Assembly: GCF_019799925.1 (NCBI RefSeq)
Contig: NZ_JABGCG010000006.1
Location: forward strand, 186,001 to 250,000
DNA length: 64,000 bases
DNA from: Blastococcus sp. CPCC 205250
Lineage (GTDB): Bacteria > Actinomycetota > Actinomycetes > Mycobacteriales > Geodermatophilaceae
Reading direction: 5' to 3'
A program made the position numbers and the translations under genes. Under the pieces are notes generated by a model. The model saw only the letters and a list, made by a program, of their open reading frames with translations. It was not told the DNA's origin and did not search any database. Positions within the stretch are counted from its first letter, which is position 1. Each line of letters opens with the position of its first letter. Below are positions 7,488-17,014 of the stretch, piece by piece.

Positions 7488-8326
7488 TGGAGGCCTACCG
7501 CTTCGCCGGGGGGACGGCGGTCGTGACCGGCGCGGCCAGCGGCATCGGCGCCGCCCTCGCCCCGCTGCTGGCCGCCCGCGGCAGCGACCTGGTGCTCGTC
7601 GACCGCGACGCCGAGCGGCTGGCCGGGGTGGCCGCCGCCGTCCGGGCCGCCCACCCGGCGGTGTCGGTGGACACCGCCGTGGTGGACCTGGCCGACCCGG
7701 TCGCCACCCAGCGGGTCGCCGACGAGCTCGTCGCGGCCCACCCGGGCACCACGCTGCTGGTCAACAACGCCGGCGTCGCGCTCGGCGGGCGCTTCGACCA
7801 GGTGACCCTCGACGAGTTCGACTGGGTCATGGAGATCAACTTCCGCTCGGTCGTCCGGCTCACCAAGGCGTTCCTGCCCACGCTCAAGGCCCACCCCGGC
7901 TCGCACGTGGTCAACCTGTCCAGCCTGTTCGGGCTCATGGCGCCGGCCGGCCAGGCCGCCTACTCCTCGAGCAAGTTCGCCGTCCGCGGGTTCACCGAGG
8001 CGCTGCGGCACGAGCTCGCCGAGGACGGCGTCGGCGTGACCAGCGTCCACCCCGGCGGCATCCGCACCCGCATCGCCGAGACCGCCCGCGTCGCCAGCGG
8101 TGTCGACGCGGAGGAGGCCGCGGCCGGCAAGGCCGACTTCGCCAAGCTGCTCACGTTCCCCGCGGAGCAGGCCGCGCAGCTCATCGTGGACGCCGTGGAG
8201 AAGCGCCGGCCGCGGCTGCTCATCGGCATCAGCGCGAAGGTCCCCGACGTGCTCGTGCGCGTGGCCCCCGGCGGGTACGGCAGGCTGCTCGCCGCGGTGA
8301 CCCGGCTCGCCGGGATGCGCCGCTGA
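7487..8326 (+). CDS. Short-chain dehydrogenase/reductase
   Basis: 279 residues. It has the classical SDR layout: TGAASGIGAAL nucleotide-binding loop (about residue 13), NNAG (about 90), a catalytic Ser in NLSSLFG, and YSSSK with the catalytic Tyr and Lys (about 160). The loop and following acidic VDRD favour NAD(H). It starts within TGATG of the ethA stop. In the EthR/EthA context it probably makes or consumes the alcohol/ketone substrate of the monooxygenase, which is an inference. Confidence 0.85.
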   Translation: MEAYRFAGGTAVVTGAASGIGAALAPLLAARGSDLVLVDRDAERLAGVAAAVRAAHPAVSVDTAVVDLADPVATQRVADELVAAHPGTTLLVNNAGVALGGRFDQVTLDEFDWVMEINFRSVVRLTKAFLPTLKAHPGSHVVNLSSLFGLMAPAGQAAYSSSKFAVRGFTEALRHELAEDGVGVTSVHPGGIRTRIAETARVASGVDAEEAAAGKADFAKLLTFPAEQAAQLIVDAVEKRRPRLLIGISAKVPDVLVRVAPGGYGRLLAAVTRLAGMRR

Positions 8327-8692
8327 TCAGCGGCTGAGCGCGGCCCGGCGGCGGGCCAGCAGGAGCCCGTAGCCGACGGCGTTCGCGCCCAGGGCCACCG
8401 TGTACATGCCCACCTGCACCGCGGGCGCGTGCACGTCCAGGCCGACGGGCGAGAAGACGTGGTGCCCCAGCCACCCACCTCGGAGCCCGCCCGCGCCGGC
8501 CGCCTCGCGCAGCGCCAGCTCCAGCTCGGTGAGCGGGCACGGCATCCCCGCCAGGTTGACCGCGAGGACGGCGGCGGCCACCGGCGCGTGCACCCGCACC
8601 AGCCGGGGCCGGCGCAGCGCGAGCAGCGCGCCGGTGAGCATGAAGCCGACCACCAGCGCGTGGAGGACCGACACCGCGTGCACGAGCAGCAC
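8327..8692 (-). CDS. DUF2784 small membrane protein
   Basis: 121 residues with about four hydrophobic helices. The family marker CPLTELELALRE (about 52-63) is followed by HHVFSP. DUF2784 members are integral membrane proteins without a known function. The start is GTG. It converges on the SDR gene, with stop codons directly adjacent. Confidence 0.72.
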   Translation of the reverse strand: MLLVHAVSVLHALVVGFMLTGALLALRRPRLVRVHAPVAAAVLAVNLAGMPCPLTELELALREAAGAGGLRGGWLGHHVFSPVGLDVHAPAVQVGMYTVALGANAVGYGLLLARRRAALSR

Positions 8693-8772
8693 GCCCCCAG
8701 CGTGGCACGTCGTCGCCGTCGGCGGGGCAGACTGGGCGGGGAGCCCGCGCCGGTCGGGCCGGAGGGGGAGCG

Positions 8773-9168
8773 GTGACCGAGCAGGAACCGGCCGGCGGGC
8801 GCGTGCCCCGGTCGATCGACGAGTTCGTCGCCCAGCTGCGCGGGTTCACCGACCGCGCCCGCGGGATGGCCGCCGGAGCGGTGCCCGGCGGGTTCTCGCT
8901 GCCGCGCCTGCCCTCACCGCCCGGCGCGATGTCGGCCGCCCAGCTGCGGGCGATCGACCAGGCGGTCAAGGGCCAGCGCCGGCAGATCCAGGGCATGGTC
9001 GCCCAGCTCCAGGCCTTCGACGAGCAGCTCGCCGTGTTCGAGCGGCTGCTGGACCCCCTGGTGGAGTGGAGCTCGACCTGGGCGCGCCTGGAGGAGTCGG
9101 TGGCCGACCTGGTGCGCGGACCGGCCCCCGGCGCACCGCCGGACGCGGGGTCGGCGCCCGCGCCCTGA
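8773..9168 (+). CDS. Hypothetical helical protein, 131 aa
   Basis: Not recognised. The GTG at 8773 follows GGAGGGGGA. After a Pro/Gly-rich stretch (about 35-55), the middle (about 58-112) is predicted helical with Gln/Leu-rich heptads (QRRQIQGMVAQLQAFDEQLAVFERLL), so self-association or partner binding is likely. The tail is Pro/Ala-rich. It heads a same-strand run of four small genes. Phasin-like helical proteins look similar at this level, but nothing specific supports that. Confidence 0.55.
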   Translation: MTEQEPAGGRVPRSIDEFVAQLRGFTDRARGMAAGAVPGGFSLPRLPSPPGAMSAAQLRAIDQAVKGQRRQIQGMVAQLQAFDEQLAVFERLLDPLVEWSSTWARLEESVADLVRGPAPGAPPDAGSAPAP

Positions 9169-9228
9169 CCTGGGAGGCTGGACCCGACCCGGGTGCCCCC
9201 GCGCCCGGCCGACAGCGAGGAGCGCGAC

Positions 9229-9438
9229 ATGGCCGGGCGATACGAGTACAAGGTGGTCGAGCTCCGCGAGGGGATGCTCGGCGGCAAGATGTCGGGGGAG
9301 AAGCTGGAGAAGGTCCTCAACGAGCACGCCCGCGAGGGGTGGCAGCTCAAGGCCGTCACCGCGGTGGAGGTCAAGGGCCGGATCGGTCCGGGCGGGGTCG
9401 AGGGCGTGCTGGTGACCCTCGAGCGGGCCACCGCCTGA
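9229..9438 (+). CDS. DUF4177 domain protein
   Basis: 69 residues. The family pattern is clear: YEYKVVELR at the N-terminus, then LEKVLNEHAREGWQLKAV and a closing strand VLVTLERA. DUF4177 proteins are tiny, conserved and of unknown function; the EGW motif is their hallmark. ATG at 9229 after AGCGAGGAG. Confidence 0.8.
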   Translation: MAGRYEYKVVELREGMLGGKMSGEKLEKVLNEHAREGWQLKAVTAVEVKGRIGPGGVEGVLVTLERATA

Positions 9439-9457
9439 CGCGCCGGCGGGAGCGCCC

Positions 9458-10264
9458 GTGACCCCGCACGCCGCGTCGCCGCCGGACGACGACCGGGCGC
9501 TCCTGCACGCGGACTGCGCGCGGTGCGCGGCGCTGTGCTGCGTCCTGCCGCCGTTCGCCGCCTCCGCCGACTTCGCGATCGACAAGCCGGCGGGCCGGCC
9601 GTGCCCGAACCTCGCCGCCGACGACCGCTGCCGCATCCACGAGCAGCTGCCCCAGCGGGGCTTCCCCGGGTGCGTCGCCTTCGACTGCTTCGGTGCCGGC
9701 CAGCAGCTCGTGCAGGTGACCTACGGCGGCCGCGACCCGCGGGGCGAGCCGGAGGCGCTCGCCGTCCTCGACGCGATGCGCCAGCTGTCGGAGCTGCTCT
9801 GGTACCTGGCCGATGCCCTGGCCCGCCCGGCGGCGGCGCCCTTGCGCGCCCCGCTCGTCGCCGCGCGCGACCGGACCCGCGCCCTGCGGGAGGCCGCGCC
9901 GGGGGAGCTGGCCGCGCTGGACACCGCCGCGCTGCGCCGGGACGCCGGCGGCCTGCTGCGCGAGGTCAGCGAGCGGGTCCGCCGGGAGCTGCCCGGGCCG
10001 CGGGCCGACCGCTCCGGCGCCGACCTGGTCGGGGCGGACCTGCGGGGCACCGACCTGCGCGCCGGGTGCCTGCGCGGCGCCTACCTGATCGGCGCCGACC
10101 TGCGGCGGGCCGACCTGCGCGGCGCGGACCTGCTCGGCGCCGACCTCCGCGCGGCCGACCTGCGCGGTGCCGACCTGCGCGAGGCGCTGTTCCTCACGCG
10201 CCCGCAGGTCGCCGCCGCACGCACCGACGCCGCCACCCGGCTCCCGGACGAGGTCGGGCCGTGA
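9458..10264 (+). CDS. Cys-rich N-terminal domain fused to pentapeptide repeats
   Basis: 268 residues. Residues about 18-85 hold CARCAALCC, a later RPCPNL, CRIHEQ, GCVAFDCFG. This pattern resembles YkgJ/zinc-iron-chelating cysteine clusters and could bind metal. A helical middle follows. Residues about 183-245 form roughly a dozen pentapeptide repeats of the A(D/N)LRG type (GADLRGTDLRAG...), which fold as a right-handed quadrilateral beta-helix. The role is unknown; pentapeptide proteins include gyrase-interacting ones. The GTG start at 9458 has GGCGGGAG upstream. The gene overlaps the next one by GTGA. Confidence 0.72.
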   Translation: MTPHAASPPDDDRALLHADCARCAALCCVLPPFAASADFAIDKPAGRPCPNLAADDRCRIHEQLPQRGFPGCVAFDCFGAGQQLVQVTYGGRDPRGEPEALAVLDAMRQLSELLWYLADALARPAAAPLRAPLVAARDRTRALREAAPGELAALDTAALRRDAGGLLREVSERVRRELPGPRADRSGADLVGADLRGTDLRAGCLRGAYLIGADLRRADLRGADLLGADLRAADLRGADLREALFLTRPQVAAARTDAATRLPDEVGP

Positions 10265-10791
10265 CCTCGGCGCCCGGCGTCCTCGCTCTGTTCGACACGC
10301 TCGACCCCGTCGCCCCGGCCGAGCTCGTCGGCCGTTGGCGCGGCGCCGAGATCCCGACGGGGAGCCGGCTCGACGGGCTGCTGACGCTCCATCACTGGTG
10401 GGGCAAGGACGTCGTCGACCCCGAGACCGTGCACCCCCTGCTGTTCGCCGACCGCCGCGGGGTGCCGCGGCCGGTGGCGCCGTGGCCGGCGCCGCTGGGC
10501 CTGCTCCGCCGCGCCCCCGGGCTGGCCCGCACGCCGGCGGCGCGGATCGGGTTCGCCGCCGTGCGGCCGCTGCTGCGCGCCCGGCGGCCCGGTGCCCGGG
10601 TGCGCGCCGTGGCCCACCGCGGCGTGGTGACCGCGGCGATCGTCTACGACGCGCTGCCGGTGCTCGACGCGTTCCGCCGGGTCGACGACCGGTCGCTGCT
10701 GGGCCTCATGGACATGCGCGGGCTGGGGGAGCCGTTCGCCTTCGTGCTCACTCGCGATCGGACTGCCGGCGGGGCCGCAGCAGGCCGGTGA
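10261..10791 (+). CDS. GXWXG/DUF4334 domain protein
   Basis: 176 residues. The N-terminal GRWRGAEIPTGS matches the GXWXG motif, and the C-terminal half (RGVVTAAIVYDALPVLDAFRRVDDRSLLGLMDMRG) matches DUF4334. The two usually occur together and may form a small lipid- or ligand-binding fold; function is unknown. It is translationally coupled to the pentapeptide protein. Its last 44 bases overlap, antisense, the end of the coiled-coil gene on the other strand. Confidence 0.75.
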   Translation: MTSAPGVLALFDTLDPVAPAELVGRWRGAEIPTGSRLDGLLTLHHWWGKDVVDPETVHPLLFADRRGVPRPVAPWPAPLGLLRRAPGLARTPAARIGFAAVRPLLRARRPGARVRAVAHRGVVTAAIVYDALPVLDAFRRVDDRSLLGLMDMRGLGEPFAFVLTRDRTAGGAAAGR

Positions 10792-11164
10792 CGGACTCCA
10801 CCCGGGACTGCGCCTGACGCAGACCCGACACGATCGGCAGCAGGTCCTCGCCCAGCCGGCGCAGCGTCTCGGGCAGCGTGTCGACCACCGGGTCGTCGAG
10901 CACCCGGCCGACGCGCACGAGCCCCGGGCGCAGCGCGCGCACCGGCTCCTCCAGCTCCTCGACGAGGGACTCCAGGCGCTCGGCGGTGCGCTGGGCCGAC
11001 GCGATGGCCGCCGTCGCCGTCCGCGTCGCGGTGATCAGCTCCCGGACGGCGCCGTTGAGGTCGGTCAGCGTGCGGGGCAGGGAGGCCAGCGCCTCGGTCT
11101 GCGTCTGCAGCAGGGAGACGAGGTCGGACAGGCCGGGGATGCGCGGCAGCCGGAAGGGATCCAC
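10748..11164 (-). CDS. Hypothetical coiled-coil protein, 138 aa
   Basis: Not recognised. The GTG at 11164 gives a protein starting VDPFRLPRIPGLSDLVSLL. The middle (about 20-75) is Thr/Ala/Leu/Glu-rich and likely coiled coil, with a second helix around 95-125. Similar small proteins with a proline-rich start and long helices occur in actinomycetes, often unannotated. The 3' end overlaps the convergent DUF4334 gene by 44 bases. Confidence 0.6.
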   Translation of the reverse strand: MDPFRLPRIPGLSDLVSLLQTQTEALASLPRTLTDLNGAVRELITATRTATAAIASAQRTAERLESLVEELEEPVRALRPGLVRVGRVLDDPVVDTLPETLRRLGEDLLPIVSGLRQAQSRVESVTGLLRPRRQSDRE

Positions 11165-11211
11165 GCCGCCACGGTCGGCGCCCGCGGGTCCCGGCGCAAG
11201 GCGGCCCGCCG

Positions 11212-11616
11212 TCAGCCGGGCAGGACCTCGCGCCACAGCCGGCCCGCGGCCCGGCCGGTGCCGATGTCGGCGATCCCCCGCAGCGCGTGGATGTCGTGCA
11301 GGGTCCCGGCCGCCCCGCCGAGCAGGGCGAAGACCCCGACGCCGGTGGCCAGCACCGACGGGTGCGGCGGCGGCATGCCGTTGGGCCGCACGAAGGTGAT
11401 CTTCCAGCGCTGCCCGGCCGCGGTGAGCTTCACCCCACCCCCGAACCACCACCACGGCCAGGAGACGTCGGTGACCTGGCGCAGCGCGACGTCGAACACC
11501 GGCTCGTCGCTCGCGAAGGTCAGGCCCCGGCGGTCCGTGGCCAGGTAGCCCGGCACGTTGCGCAGGCCGCCGATCAACCAGGCGGGGCTGACCAGCAGGG
11601 ACGGCGGCGCGGTCAC
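11212..11616 (-). CDS. Hypothetical protein with PH/GRAM-like strand pattern
   Basis: 134 residues, not recognised with certainty. LATDRRGLTFASDEPVFDVALRQVTDVSWPWWWFGGGVKLTAAGQRWKITFVRP looks like the strands of a PH-like/GRAM domain, where a strand-forming core binds a membrane or peptide. The C-terminus has one hydrophobic segment (about 90-107). It lies just downstream of pntB on the same strand, but there is no sign that it belongs to the transhydrogenase. Confidence 0.5.
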   Translation of the reverse strand: MTAPPSLLVSPAWLIGGLRNVPGYLATDRRGLTFASDEPVFDVALRQVTDVSWPWWWFGGGVKLTAAGQRWKITFVRPNGMPPPHPSVLATGVGVFALLGGAAGTLHDIHALRGIADIGTGRAAGRLWREVLPG

Positions 11617-11640
11617 GGTGCGGCTCCTCGGGGTCGTGCG

Positions 11641-13047
11641 TCAGAGCGCCTTGAGGATGTCCTCCACGCGCTCGCGGGCGTCGCCGAACAGCATGCGGGT
11701 GTTCTCCCGGAAGAACAGGGGGTTCTGCACGCCGGCGTAGCCGGTGTTCATGGACCGCTTGAACACGATGACGGTGCCGGCCTCCCACACTCGGAGCACG
11801 GGCATGCCGGCGATGGGGCTGCCGGGGTCGGCGGCGGAGGGGTTGACGGTGTCGTTGGCGCCGATGACCAGGACGACGTCGGTGGCCGCGAGGTCGTCGT
11901 TGACCTCGTCCATCTCCAGGACCACGTCGTAGGGCACCTTCGCCTCGGCGAGCAGCACGTTCATGTGCCCGGGGAGCCGGCCGGCGACGGGGTGGATGCC
12001 GAAGCGGACGTCGACGCCGCGGTCGGTGAGCTGGCGGGTGAGGTCGGCGACGGGGCCCTGGGCGTGCGCGACGGCCATGCCGTAGCCGGGGGTGATGACC
12101 ACCGACCGGGCGTCGGTGAGCAGCGCGGCGACCTCGGCCGCGGTGGTCTCGGTGTGCTCGCCGTCCTCGCCGCCGCCGGTGGCCGCGGCGCCCTCGTTGC
12201 CGAAGCCGCCGGCGATGACGGAGATGAACGACCGGTTCATCGCCTTGCACATGATGTAGCTGAGGTAGGCACCGGAGGAGCCGACCAGGGCGCCGGTGAT
12301 GATCAGCAGGTCGTTGTCCAGCAGGAAGCCCGCGGCGGCGGCGGCCCAGCCGGAGTAGCTGTTGAGCATCGAGACCACGACCGGCATGTCCCCGCCGCCG
12401 ATCGAGGCGACCAGGTGCCAGCCCAGGGCCAGCGCCAGCGCAGTGAGCACCGCGAGCACCGGCAGGTTGGGTTCGATGACGAAGACGACGGTGAGGACGA
12501 CGAAGGCCGCGAGCGCGCCGAGGTTGAGCAGGTTCTTGCCCGGGAGCACCAGCGGGTTGCTCTTGATCCGGGCCGAGAGCTTGAGGAACGCGACGATCGA
12601 GCCGGTGAAGGTGACCGCGCCGATGAAGACGCCGATGGAGACCTCGGCGGAGTGGATCTCCACCGCCAGGCCCAGCTCCTCGGCCTCGCCGGCGGGGGCG
12701 CCCTCGACCGAGAGGTAGCCGTTCCAGCCGACCAGCACCGCGGCGAGGCCGACGAAGCTGTGCAGCAGCGCGATGAGCTCGGGCATGCCGGTCATCTCGA
12801 CGCGGCGGGCCCGCCAGATGCCGATGGCGGCTCCCACGGCCATGGCGACGACGATGGCGACGATCGCGGCGGCCTCGAGGTCGTCGCCGGCCAGGGCGAC
12901 CGTGGCGACCAGGGCCAGCGCCATGCCGGCCATGCCGTAGCCGTTGCCCGCCTTGGCGGTCTCGTGCTTCGACAGGCCGGCCAGGCTCAGCACGAACAGC
13001 AGGCCGGAGACGAGGTAGGCCGCGGACGCGGCACCGGTGAGGGTCAT
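11641..13047 (-). CDS. pntB: NAD(P) transhydrogenase subunit beta
   Basis: 468 residues, full length. Around nine hydrophobic helices (residues 1-260) form the proton channel half, followed by the NADP-binding domain III with the signature [13 protein letters not shown] (about 305-317), GANDTVNP and [13 protein letters not shown]. With PntA it couples hydride transfer between NADH and NADP+ to proton movement across the membrane, supplying NADPH. The ATG at 13047 overlaps the pntA stop by four bases. The NADPH demand of the monooxygenases in this window makes the gene a sensible neighbour, but no direct link is shown. Confidence 0.95.
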   Translation of the reverse strand: MTLTGAASAAYLVSGLLFVLSLAGLSKHETAKAGNGYGMAGMALALVATVALAGDDLEAAAIVAIVVAMAVGAAIGIWRARRVEMTGMPELIALLHSFVGLAAVLVGWNGYLSVEGAPAGEAEELGLAVEIHSAEVSIGVFIGAVTFTGSIVAFLKLSARIKSNPLVLPGKNLLNLGALAAFVVLTVVFVIEPNLPVLAVLTALALALGWHLVASIGGGDMPVVVSMLNSYSGWAAAAAGFLLDNDLLIITGALVGSSGAYLSYIMCKAMNRSFISVIAGGFGNEGAAATGGGEDGEHTETTAAEVAALLTDARSVVITPGYGMAVAHAQGPVADLTRQLTDRGVDVRFGIHPVAGRLPGHMNVLLAEAKVPYDVVLEMDEVNDDLAATDVVLVIGANDTVNPSAADPGSPIAGMPVLRVWEAGTVIVFKRSMNTGYAGVQNPLFFRENTRMLFGDARERVEDILKAL

Positions 13048-14630
13048 CGGTGCGCTCCCGAGTGCGCGACGGCCTTGGTGGCGGGGCCGCGGGTGAACAT
13101 GCCGAGCATCCGGCGGGTGACGGCGAAGCCGCCGAAGACGTTGATGCTGGCCAGCAGCACGGCGATGAACGCCAGCACGGTCACGACCCCGCTGACGTGG
13201 CCCAGCTGCAGCAGCGCGCCCACGACGATGATCCCGGAGATCGCGTTCGTGACGCTCATCAGCGGCGTGTGCAGGGCGTGGTGCACGTGCCCGATCACGT
13301 AGAAGCCGACCACCACCGCAAGGGCGAAGACGGTGAGGTTGCCGACCAGCTGGTTCGGGGCGAACGCCGTCGCGAGGAACAGCACCGCGGCGCCCAGGCC
13401 GACCAGCGCCGAGCGCCGGGCGGCCGTCATCGCCGGCTTCTCCGGCTTGGCCAGTGGCGCCGGTGGTGGCGGTGCGACGGCGGCCGGGGCCGCGGAGACC
13501 TGCACCGGCGGCGGGGGCCAGAGCACCTCGCCGTCCCGGACGACGGTCATCGCCCGCACCACGACGTCGTCCATGTCCAGGACCAGCTGCCCGTCCTTGC
13601 CCGGGGTGAGCAGCTTGAGCAGGTTCACCAGGTTGGTGCCGTACAGCTGGGAGGCCTGGGCGGGCAGCCGGCCGGGCAGGTCGGTGTAGCCGATGATCGT
13701 GACGCCGTTCGGCGTCGTCACGACCTGGTCGGGCACCGAGCCCTCGACGTTGCCGCCCTGCGCGGCGGCCATGTCCACGACCACCGAGCCGGGCTTCATC
13801 GAGGCGACCATCGCGGCGGTGAGCAGCCGGGGCGCGGGCCGGCCCGGGATGAGCGCCGTGGTGATCACGATGTCGACGTCGCGGGCCTGCTCGGCGTACA
13901 TCACCGCCGCCCGCGCGTTGTAGTCCTCGGACGTGACCGACGCGTACCCCGTGCCACCACCGGCCTGCGGCTCGTCGGCGGGCACGCCCACGTACTCCCC
14001 ACCCAGGGAGGCGATCTGGTCGGCCACCTCCGGGCGGACGTCGGTGGCCCGCACGATCGCGCCCAGGCTCGACGCGGCACCGATCGCGGCCAGCCCCGCC
14101 ACCCCGGCGCCGGCGATCAGCACCTTCGCCGGCGGGACCTTGCCGGCGGCGGTCACCTGCCCGGTGAAGAACCGGCCGAACGCGTGCGCGGCCTCGATGA
14201 CCGCCCGGTAGCCGGCGATGTTCGCCATCGAGCTCAGCACGTCCAGCGACTGGGCCCGCGAGATGCGCGGCACCGCGTCCATGGCCAGGGCGGTGATCGG
14301 CCGGGCGGCCAGCGCGGTGACCAGCTCCGGGTCGAACGCCGGCGCGAGCAGGCTGACCAGCACGCCGCCGTCGCGCAGCAGCCCGATCTCGTGGGCCGAG
14401 GGCTTGGCGACGTGCAGGACCACGTCGGCGCCCCACGACTCGGCGGCGGTCCCGATGCGGGCCCCGGCCTCGGCGTAGGCCCCGTCGGCGTGGCTGGCGG
14501 CGAGCCCGGCACCGGACTCGATGAGCACCTCGTGGCCCAGGTCGATCAGCTGGCGGACGGTGACCGGGGTGGCGGCCACCCGGGTCTCGCCGGGGGAGGT
14601 CTCACGGGGCACTCCGATGATCACGCGCAC
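13044..14630 (-). CDS. pntA: NAD(P) transhydrogenase subunit alpha, fused form
   Basis: 528 residues. Domain I (1-about 385) contains IGVPRE at the start, an [26 protein letters not shown] motif and a Rossmann [13 protein letters not shown]. After a Pro/Ala linker (about 390-410) come about four hydrophobic helices (415-510), equivalent to the separate PntAb of many actinobacteria. The E. coli-like fusion keeps both parts in one chain. The gene starts at ATG 14630 and is divergent from the GGDEF gene across 272 bases in which I see no clear site. Confidence 0.93.
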   Translation of the reverse strand: MRVIIGVPRETSPGETRVAATPVTVRQLIDLGHEVLIESGAGLAASHADGAYAEAGARIGTAAESWGADVVLHVAKPSAHEIGLLRDGGVLVSLLAPAFDPELVTALAARPITALAMDAVPRISRAQSLDVLSSMANIAGYRAVIEAAHAFGRFFTGQVTAAGKVPPAKVLIAGAGVAGLAAIGAASSLGAIVRATDVRPEVADQIASLGGEYVGVPADEPQAGGGTGYASVTSEDYNARAAVMYAEQARDVDIVITTALIPGRPAPRLLTAAMVASMKPGSVVVDMAAAQGGNVEGSVPDQVVTTPNGVTIIGYTDLPGRLPAQASQLYGTNLVNLLKLLTPGKDGQLVLDMDDVVVRAMTVVRDGEVLWPPPPVQVSAAPAAVAPPPPAPLAKPEKPAMTAARRSALVGLGAAVLFLATAFAPNQLVGNLTVFALAVVVGFYVIGHVHHALHTPLMSVTNAISGIIVVGALLQLGHVSGVVTVLAFIAVLLASINVFGGFAVTRRMLGMFTRGPATKAVAHSGAHR

Positions 14631-14902
14631 TCCAGTGCAGGTCGGTCCGGCTGCGGTGCCGGGAGGGGCCTGGGGACGAGGAGGCCGCGGGAGAGCGGGT
14701 CCGTCCGGGTGTTCCTACCAGCCCCGGGCCCCCTCCATCGCGGCGATGGCTGTGACGGCCAGCACGTCGGGCGACCGGGCCTCCCCCGACGGGGTGGTCG
14801 TGGTCCGGCCGGGGTCCAGCCGGGGTGCCGGGCGGCCGTAGTCGGGGGTGTGGCCGGAGCAGACGGCCGCACCGCACCACCACGCAGGACGGAGGGAGGA
14901 CC

Positions 14903-17014
14903 GTGACAGCCGTCCCCACGGCGATCGCCGACGCGCGGGTCGCCCCGGAGATCGTGTCCTCGGTCTTCTACGGCGCCGCGGTCAGCAACAGCCTGGCCCT
15001 GCTGGTCGCCGAGATGTCGGGGGACGTCCCGCGGATCACCTGGGGCAACGAGGGGGCGATGCACCTCCTGGGCTACGCGCTGGAGGACCTGCGGGACCTG
15101 CCCGTCGCCTCCCTGCTGCCCTCGCTGCGCGGCGGCGAGCTCAAGCTGCTGCTGCGGCGCGAGCGCACCGCCCGGATGAGCCTGCCGGTGCGCACCGCCA
15201 GCGGCGTCTTCACCGAGTGCGTCGTCCTGTGCACGCCGACCCCCACGGGCCGGATGTGGAACCTGCGGGTCGTCTCGGCCGACAACGAGCAGGAGCGCGC
15301 CCTCCGGGCCACCGCGGACGCCCACGAGCGGCGCTTCGCCACCCTCACGGAGCGCTCGCCCATCCCGACGCTGCTGTCCGAGCAGGGCATGCGCCTGGCG
15401 CACGTCAACGACGCCTTCTGCCGGCTCGTCGGGCAGCAGTCCGAGCAGCTGCTGGGCACCGGCTGGATGGCCTGCATCCACCCCGACGACCTCGACCACG
15501 TCATCGAGCAGGTCGCGGTCGTCCTCGGGGGCGGGGACGGCGAGGCGCACGCCCGCCTGCTGCAGGACGACGGCGGCGAGCGGCGCACCGTCATCCGCTT
15601 CGCCCACCTGTTCACCCCGGGCGTCGGGGCCGGCTTCGTCGGCACCATCGAGGACATCACCGAGCGGCTGGCCTTCGAGGCCCGCCTGGCCCACCAGGCC
15701 AACCACGACCCGCTGACCGGGCTGCCCAACCGCACCCTGCTGGCCGGCCACGTCGCCGAGCGCTTCGTCCGCGGGGAGACCGGCCTGGCGTGCCTGTTCC
15801 TGGACCTAGACGACTTCAAGGTCGTCAACGACTCGCTCGGTCACGCGGCTGGCGACGAGCTGCTCGTCGAGGTCGCCGGGCGGCTGCGCGCGGTGGTCCG
15901 GCCCGGCGACCTGGTCGCCCGCTTCGGCGGGGACGAGTTCGTCGTCGTCTGCGAGGACGTCGACGAGGACGACGCGGTGACCCTCGCGCAGCGCATCGGC
16001 GCCGTCCTGGCCGAGCCGGTGCGCCTGGGCGGCGTGGACGTCCGGCCGCACGCCAGCGTCGGGGTGACCGTGCAGGCCGACGAGCACACCTGCGCCGAGG
16101 ACCTCATCCGCGACTGCGACATCGCGATGTACCAGGCCAAGAACGGCGGCCGGGGCCGGATCACCGTGCTGGACCACCAGGCCCGCGCGGAGGCCCGCGA
16201 CAAGCTGCGGCTGGTCGCCGACCTGCGCGACGCCATCGAGAACCGCGAGATCACCCTGCTGTACCAGCCGATCCTCGGCACCGCCGACGGCGTCTCGACC
16301 GCCGTCGAGGCGCTCGCCCGCTGGGAGCACGCCGACCGCGGACCGATCAGCCCCGTGGCGTTCGTGCCGCTGGCGGAGGAGAGCGGCCTCATCGGGCCGC
16401 TGGGCGCCCTCGTGCTCGACGAGACGTGCCGGCAGCTGGCCGAGTGGGACCGGCTGCTGGGCACCGACGCCCCGCTCCGGGCCAACGTCAACGTCTCCGC
16501 GCTGCAGCTGGACGACAACCTGCACGCGCTCGTGGTGGCCGCGCTGGACCGCCACGCCCTGTCGCCCGCGCGGCTGTCCATCGAGATCACCGAGTCCGCG
16601 CTCATGAAGGACCCGGCCGCGGCCCGCTGCGTGCTCCAGCGGCTGCGCGACCTGGGCGTGCAGCTGGCCATCGACGACTTCGGCACCGGGTACTCCTCGC
16701 TGGCCCACCTGCGCCACCTGCCGGTGGACTGCCTGAAGGTCGACCGGACGTTCGTGGCCGAGCTGGCCGAGGGGCACACCGAGATCACCACGGCGGTCAT
16801 CGCGCTGGCCGGCAGCCTCGGGCTGTCGACCGTCGCCGAGGGCGTGGAGACCGCGGAGCTGGCCGACCAGCTGACCCGGATGGGCGCGACCTACCTGCAG
16901 GGCTTCGGCCTGGCCCGGCCCATGACCGGGGCCGGTGCCGCGGCCTGGTTCGCCCAGCGGGCCGCGCCCCGCCCGCCCGCCGTCCCGCCCGCGCCGGAGG
17001 AGACCCTGCCGTGA
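14903..17014 (+). CDS. PAS-PAS-GGDEF-EAL cyclic-di-GMP signalling protein
   Basis: 703 residues, no membrane segments. PAS-like 1 (about 20-130) and PAS 2 (about 145-260, ending in a PAC-type FVGTIEDITER) are followed by GGDEF (about 265-430) and EAL (about 440-690). The GGDEF motif is intact (RFGGDEFVVV, about 342-346), so diguanylate cyclase activity is possible. The EAL motif is intact (VEALARWEH, about 468-470), with ESALMKD, IDDFGTGYSSL and LKVDRTFV, so c-di-GMP hydrolysis is also possible. Which one dominates cannot be read from sequence. The GTG at 14903 follows GGAGGGAGGA. It overlaps the HDOD gene by GTGA. Confidence 0.92.
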   Translation: MTAVPTAIADARVAPEIVSSVFYGAAVSNSLALLVAEMSGDVPRITWGNEGAMHLLGYALEDLRDLPVASLLPSLRGGELKLLLRRERTARMSLPVRTASGVFTECVVLCTPTPTGRMWNLRVVSADNEQERALRATADAHERRFATLTERSPIPTLLSEQGMRLAHVNDAFCRLVGQQSEQLLGTGWMACIHPDDLDHVIEQVAVVLGGGDGEAHARLLQDDGGERRTVIRFAHLFTPGVGAGFVGTIEDITERLAFEARLAHQANHDPLTGLPNRTLLAGHVAERFVRGETGLACLFLDLDDFKVVNDSLGHAAGDELLVEVAGRLRAVVRPGDLVARFGGDEFVVVCEDVDEDDAVTLAQRIGAVLAEPVRLGGVDVRPHASVGVTVQADEHTCAEDLIRDCDIAMYQAKNGGRGRITVLDHQARAEARDKLRLVADLRDAIENREITLLYQPILGTADGVSTAVEALARWEHADRGPISPVAFVPLAEESGLIGPLGALVLDETCRQLAEWDRLLGTDAPLRANVNVSALQLDDNLHALVVAALDRHALSPARLSIEITESALMKDPAAARCVLQRLRDLGVQLAIDDFGTGYSSLAHLRHLPVDCLKVDRTFVAELAEGHTEITTAVIALAGSLGLSTVAEGVETAELADQLTRMGATYLQGFGLARPMTGAGAAAWFAQRAAPRPPAVPPAPEETLP

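Noticed and set aside
14631..14902. Possible riboswitch before the GGDEF gene
   Set aside because: No conserved GEMM or other known aptamer blocks are readable; only GC-rich sequence.
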